Positions 60,462-64,000 of a stretch of 64,000 nucleotides of DNA are shown here, piece after piece. How positions within the stretch are numbered: the first letter of the stretch is position 1; the number at the start of each line of letters is the position of its first letter. The position numbers and the translations under genes are program-made. This DNA comes from Candidatus Nanopelagicales bacterium (GTDB lineage: Bacteria > Actinomycetota > Actinomycetes > S36-B12), in contig JAPKAV010000001.1 in assembly GCA_028825115.1 (NCBI GenBank), positions 62,001 to 126,000 on the forward strand. Reading direction: 5' to 3'. The notes under the pieces are model-generated. The model saw nothing but the letters and a program-made list of their open reading frames with translations. It was not told the origin of the DNA and searched no databases.

Positions 60462-61130
60462 CTAGTGCCTTTCTTTCAGCAGCATGAACGCCTCTGCGGC
60501 CGAAAAGCCTGACGCGGCTCCGCGCACCTGCCCTAATGCTCGAACAGCCTTTTCACTGCGCGGGAATGGAAACTTCCCGAGTTCTGATTTATAGAAGTTT
60601 ATAATCCTAATTTTATCTTCCAGCCATTCTGAAATATCGATGAACACGTTCGGGTCAAAAGCATTATTCCGACCAATCGACGAGTCAGTTTCGGAGAGTG
60701 TTTCGTACGCGAGAACCCTTTTGACAGCTGGATAGCGAAACCACTTTGTGCATGCGGCAACCGCGTCGAAAACAATTCGGTGGTCGGTGTGCGCATCTCC
60801 CCAAAAAGGTACAAGGACTTCCTCTGGTTGAAAATCCTGCATGATCTGGGAAATAGCAGCGACTAGTTCACCCATCGGGACGGTATCTAGCCGCGTCGTT
60901 GGGTAATTCAAGAACCAGGCGTGCTCAGTGTTGATGCCCAAGGCTAAACGGACGTTTTCAATTTCTAACCCACGGGCTTTTTTTCTTTCCCGATCTGATT
61001 TATCTGAAGATGTCAACGCAGTCACCACGAGCCAGCCCACTGTCCCGCCTTCTGATTGGCGCCTCAAGAGTGTGCCGCCGGGACCAATTATCTCATCATC
61101 TGGATGCGGGGCGACAACTAAGGTTTTCAT
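60462..61130 (-). CDS. PIG-L/LmbE-family deacetylase
   Basis: MKTLVVAPHPDDEIIGPGGTLLRRQSEGG; VLVPFWGDAHTDHRIVFDAV. Confidence 0.93.
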   Translation of the reverse strand: MKTLVVAPHPDDEIIGPGGTLLRRQSEGGTVGWLVVTALTSSDKSDRERKKARGLEIENVRLALGINTEHAWFLNYPTTRLDTVPMGELVAAISQIMQDFQPEEVLVPFWGDAHTDHRIVFDAVAACTKWFRYPAVKRVLAYETLSETDSSIGRNNAFDPNVFIDISEWLEDKIRIINFYKSELGKFPFPRSEKAVRALGQVRGAASGFSAAEAFMLLKERH

Positions 61131-62008
61131 AAGTAATCCCCAATCCTAAGCCCTACGAGAGGACCAATATCCAATAGTTTAATCGCTCCGGTTCCAGTCT
61201 TAATAGTCAAACTTTGAGGACCTATCTCAACAACTGTTCCTGGCTCCAAATTAGATTGATGATTCTTAACTAACTCTGACCGAAAGACCTTCACTTGTTC
61301 ACCTTGGTGCTCAAAATGGGCACCAAGATAGGGGTGGGTTAGTGCCCGGACAAGATTATGAATCGAAGTATTTGACATGCGCCAATCTATCCGACCATCT
61401 TCAATGGTTCGTTTGCGCCAGTAGTTTGCCTTGGTTGGGTCCTGAGTTTCCCGAAGCAGGTTTCCGTGAATTAATTTTGGAATGATCTCTTGGATCTGGG
61501 ATACGGCAGTTGAGGTGATTTTGTCGTAGAGAGTCCCTGCCCCGTCTTCTTCACCGATGCTAACTGACTTTTGGGAAACGATGTCTCCGGAATCTGCACC
61601 ATTATCCATAAAGAAGAAAGTTGATGCCGTGTCGGTTAAGCCAAGAGCCAATGCCCAGATGAGCGGGTGGCGACCTCTGTTGGCTGGCAACGCCGCTGGG
61701 TGATATCCAAGTACGCCCAAGGGCGGAATCCTTAACAGGCCCGCACTCAATAGTTGAGACCAGCCAAAGCAACAGATAAGATCGGGCATCAAGCCAGCGA
61801 TCCATTTTAGGTTTTCAGAATCGTTGATGTCATTGACATGCTTAACGGGAATCCCATTTTCGATGGCGATAGGTCCAAGGTCTAGCTCATCCGAAGCCAT
61901 CTGCCGTGGGCTTTTTGTGCACACGCCTACGATGTCTACGGGTAGGTTAAGGAGCTGTTTTAGCATTATGGCTGAGAATTGCACCCCACCGATTAGGACA
62001 ACCTTCAC
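61127..62008 (-). CDS. Formyltransferase (methionyl-tRNA/sugar formyltransferase family)
   Basis: GVLGYHPAALPANRGRHPLIWALALGLTDTASTFFFMDNGADSGDIVSQ; C-terminal domain with RALTHPYLGAHFEHQGEQVKVFRSE. Confidence 0.9.
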   Translation of the reverse strand: MKVVLIGGVQFSAIMLKQLLNLPVDIVGVCTKSPRQMASDELDLGPIAIENGIPVKHVNDINDSENLKWIAGLMPDLICCFGWSQLLSAGLLRIPPLGVLGYHPAALPANRGRHPLIWALALGLTDTASTFFFMDNGADSGDIVSQKSVSIGEEDGAGTLYDKITSTAVSQIQEIIPKLIHGNLLRETQDPTKANYWRKRTIEDGRIDWRMSNTSIHNLVRALTHPYLGAHFEHQGEQVKVFRSELVKNHQSNLEPGTVVEIGPQSLTIKTGTGAIKLLDIGPLVGLRIGDYL

Positions 62009-63165
62009 GATGGTTCCTGGTCGTGAAAGCGTTTCATCAGAATGTCTTCAAGTGGCGCGCTCTCAAGAATCTCTACCACTTTGACGCTGCCACCCGGCAC
62101 ACCATAAGGGTTGATAATGCTTGTGAGCCTCGATTGAAATTCATCGGAATAAAGAGATTGGATGGCTTCGATGATCGAGTCAGTTTTCGGATCGCAGTCG
62201 ATCACACTCATTGCCTTCAAACGTCCGCCTTGGCGCAATCCGATATTCACGGTGGGCTTGTGCATGGCCGGGGCCTCAATCAGCCCACTTGATGAATTGC
62301 CAACTACTCCATCAACGTAATACATTAGTGAGTGATAGCGGGCTTGACCCAAGGATGTGAAAGAGGCTGACCTTGGTGTGCGAGCTACGTATTCGTGAAT
62401 GATACCGGTGATTTCTTTTCCTTCCATGTCTGAATTTGGCAACGTGATGAAGGTGTGGACATCGGGAAAGGCATCCAGTGCGAATAAGAGTGATTTGATC
62501 TGGACGCTTGCTGACCCAGGTTCCAGAGTCACCGGGTGAAAAGTGATGAGTAGGTTGTGCTTTCCTAACTCAACACCAAGGGAAGATTGGAGTTCGTTAA
62601 TGTCCATAAGGGGCTCTTGAGCAACACTGTCCAATCCAACAGCCCCGACAGTAAATACGCACTCCGGCGCCTCTCCTAATTGGGTGACACGCTGAGCGAA
62701 TTCCGGCGCTGCCACAAAGTGCAGGTGGGCCATCTTTGTGAGTCCGTGTCGGATGGCTTCGTCGATTGCGCCTTCCGTCGATTCGCCACCATGAATGTGC
62801 GCTATTGGAATTCGCGCGACGGTAGCTGCTGCGCCAGCCGCCCACATTTCGTAGCGGTCTCCTAGGAGCAGGACGATATCGGGCTGGAGGGTTTGGTACG
62901 CCTCTGCTAGTCCTGCGACCGCTAATCCTATGGACTTGGAGACGCCCACTGCCGTATCTGAACTAAGCAACATCTCGACCTTGGCGTCAATTGTAAATCC
63001 GTCTGCTTCTATGTCCAGATAGGTTAGCCCGAATTCAGGAGATAGGTGCGCACCCGTGACCACCAGTTGAAGTTCGAGTAGCTCGGAGTCGCGGATTCCC
63101 TCCATGACCCATCGAAGGAGTCCGTATTCAGACCTGGTCCCCGTGACAACACACACTTTTCTCAC
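62005..63165 (-). CDS. UDP-N-acetylglucosamine 2-epimerase, hydrolysing (NeuC/LegG-like)
   Basis: VCVVTGTRSEYGLLRWVME; DIVLLLGDRYEMWAAGAAA; IAHIHGGESTEGAIDEAIRHGLTKMAHLHFVA; GNSSSGLIEAP. Confidence 0.95.
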   Translation of the reverse strand: MRKVCVVTGTRSEYGLLRWVMEGIRDSELLELQLVVTGAHLSPEFGLTYLDIEADGFTIDAKVEMLLSSDTAVGVSKSIGLAVAGLAEAYQTLQPDIVLLLGDRYEMWAAGAAATVARIPIAHIHGGESTEGAIDEAIRHGLTKMAHLHFVAAPEFAQRVTQLGEAPECVFTVGAVGLDSVAQEPLMDINELQSSLGVELGKHNLLITFHPVTLEPGSASVQIKSLLFALDAFPDVHTFITLPNSDMEGKEITGIIHEYVARTPRSASFTSLGQARYHSLMYYVDGVVGNSSSGLIEAPAMHKPTVNIGLRQGGRLKAMSVIDCDPKTDSIIEAIQSLYSDEFQSRLTSIINPYGVPGGSVKVVEILESAPLEDILMKRFHDQEPS

Positions 63166-64000
63166 AGTTCAATCATCTCATTCGGTGCATATTCGCGTGT
63201 CGCCGTTTGGCCCAGTACTTCATCCCAAAGCATGGGCGATAGACCAGATCCGGGGCGTTTGGCCGAGATATTCATTGAGGTGAACGCCTCACCCTCCTGA
63301 ATGCGTCCGGAGGCTACGAGTGACTTTCTAGCTACGGCCATGTTTGCAAATTCACTTGACCGCGGTCTCTTAATTCCATCTCCCAATGCGATTTCAATAT
63401 TGCGAATCGCGCGAACCATATTGGCGAATTCCGCCGGCTCGAGACTTGCTGCATGATCGGGGCCAGCATATTTCCTATCAAGCGTGAGATGCTTTTCGAT
63501 TACGACTGCGCCGAGGGCAACGGCCGCAACGGCCACCTCATGCCCTAGGGTGTGATCAGAGTAACCGACTTCAACACCGAAAGCGTCTCGCATGGTCACC
63601 ATGGCTTGCAAGTTGACGTCTCCCATCGCTGCCGGGTAGTCCGTCGTGCAGTGAAGAATAGTTACATCACTCTTAGATGAGCCGCAGGCCAGCAAAACAT
63701 CTATCGCATTACAGACCTCTTCCAGATCCGCCATCCCGGTCGACAGAATTATCGGAAGGCCAAGGCCACCGATATGGCGAAGATACGGCAGGTTGGTGAT
63801 CTCACCTGAAGGGATCTTGATTCGATCCATTCCAAGACCCACAAGCATGTCAACGTTGCCAATATCGAAACCGGTGGAAAGGAATCCGATGCCTCGTTCC
63901 TGACAGCGCTCGATGATGGCAAGATGATCATTGTGGCTTAACTCAAGCTTGCGGAGCATCTCAAACTGCGTCTCCGTGTTGCTCGTCTTTGCTTTCTGGT
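63162..64000 (-). CDS. N-acetylneuraminate/legionaminate synthase family (partial, runs off window)
   Basis: FLSTGFDIGNVDMLVGLGMDRIKIPSGEITNLPYLRHI; HCTTDYPA; GYSDHTLGHEVAVAAVALGAVVIEKHLTLDRKYAGPDHAASL; frame stays open to base 64000 (QKAKTSNTETQFEMLRKLELS). Confidence 0.93.
   Translation of the reverse strand, partial: QKAKTSNTETQFEMLRKLELSHNDHLAIIERCQERGIGFLSTGFDIGNVDMLVGLGMDRIKIPSGEITNLPYLRHIGGLGLPIILSTGMADLEEVCNAIDVLLACGSSKSDVTILHCTTDYPAAMGDVNLQAMVTMRDAFGVEVGYSDHTLGHEVAVAAVALGAVVIEKHLTLDRKYAGPDHAASLEPAEFANMVRAIRNIEIALGDGIKRPRSSEFANMAVARKSLVASGRIQEGEAFTSMNISAKRPGSGLSPMLWDEVLGQTATREYAPNEMIEL

Noticed and set aside
1-64000. CRISPR arrays, tRNA or rRNA genes
   Set aside because: No regularly spaced direct repeats, cloverleaf-like or rRNA-like segments were recognised by eye; not a substitute for tRNAscan/Rfam.

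Overview
The window is almost entirely a large, mosaic surface-glycan (O-antigen, capsule or glycoprotein-glycan type) biosynthesis locus, probably from a high-density, possibly streamlined actinobacterium (taxonomy is inference). Its main parts are: (1) ~3.5-11 kb, a pseudaminic-acid-type gene set (PseB, PseC, PseF, PseI and two GNATs) with no recognisable PseG; (2) ~24-32 kb, CDP-6-deoxy/3,6-dideoxyhexose genes (RfbF, RfbG, RfbH, an RmlC-like epimerase and SDRs); (3) seven large polytopic membrane proteins resembling GT-C or DUF2142 proteins, interspersed with GT2 glycosyltransferases; (4) two paralogous MsbA/PglK-type ABC exporters; (5) ~39-42 kb, a compact cassette of GDPD-like, HAD, divergent nucleotidyltransferase, cupin and nucleotidyltransferase genes; (6) ~44-57 kb, a decayed zone with an IS3-family transposase remnant and a shredded DegT-type aminotransferase pseudogene; (7) ~59-64 kb, a legionaminic/sialic-type module (CBS-nucleotidyltransferase, PIG-L deacetylase, formyltransferase, NeuC/LegG-like, NeuB/LegI-like) that runs off the window end. 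No rRNA, tRNA or CRISPR was recognised. All calls come from reading the translated sequences and motifs by eye; no database search was run.
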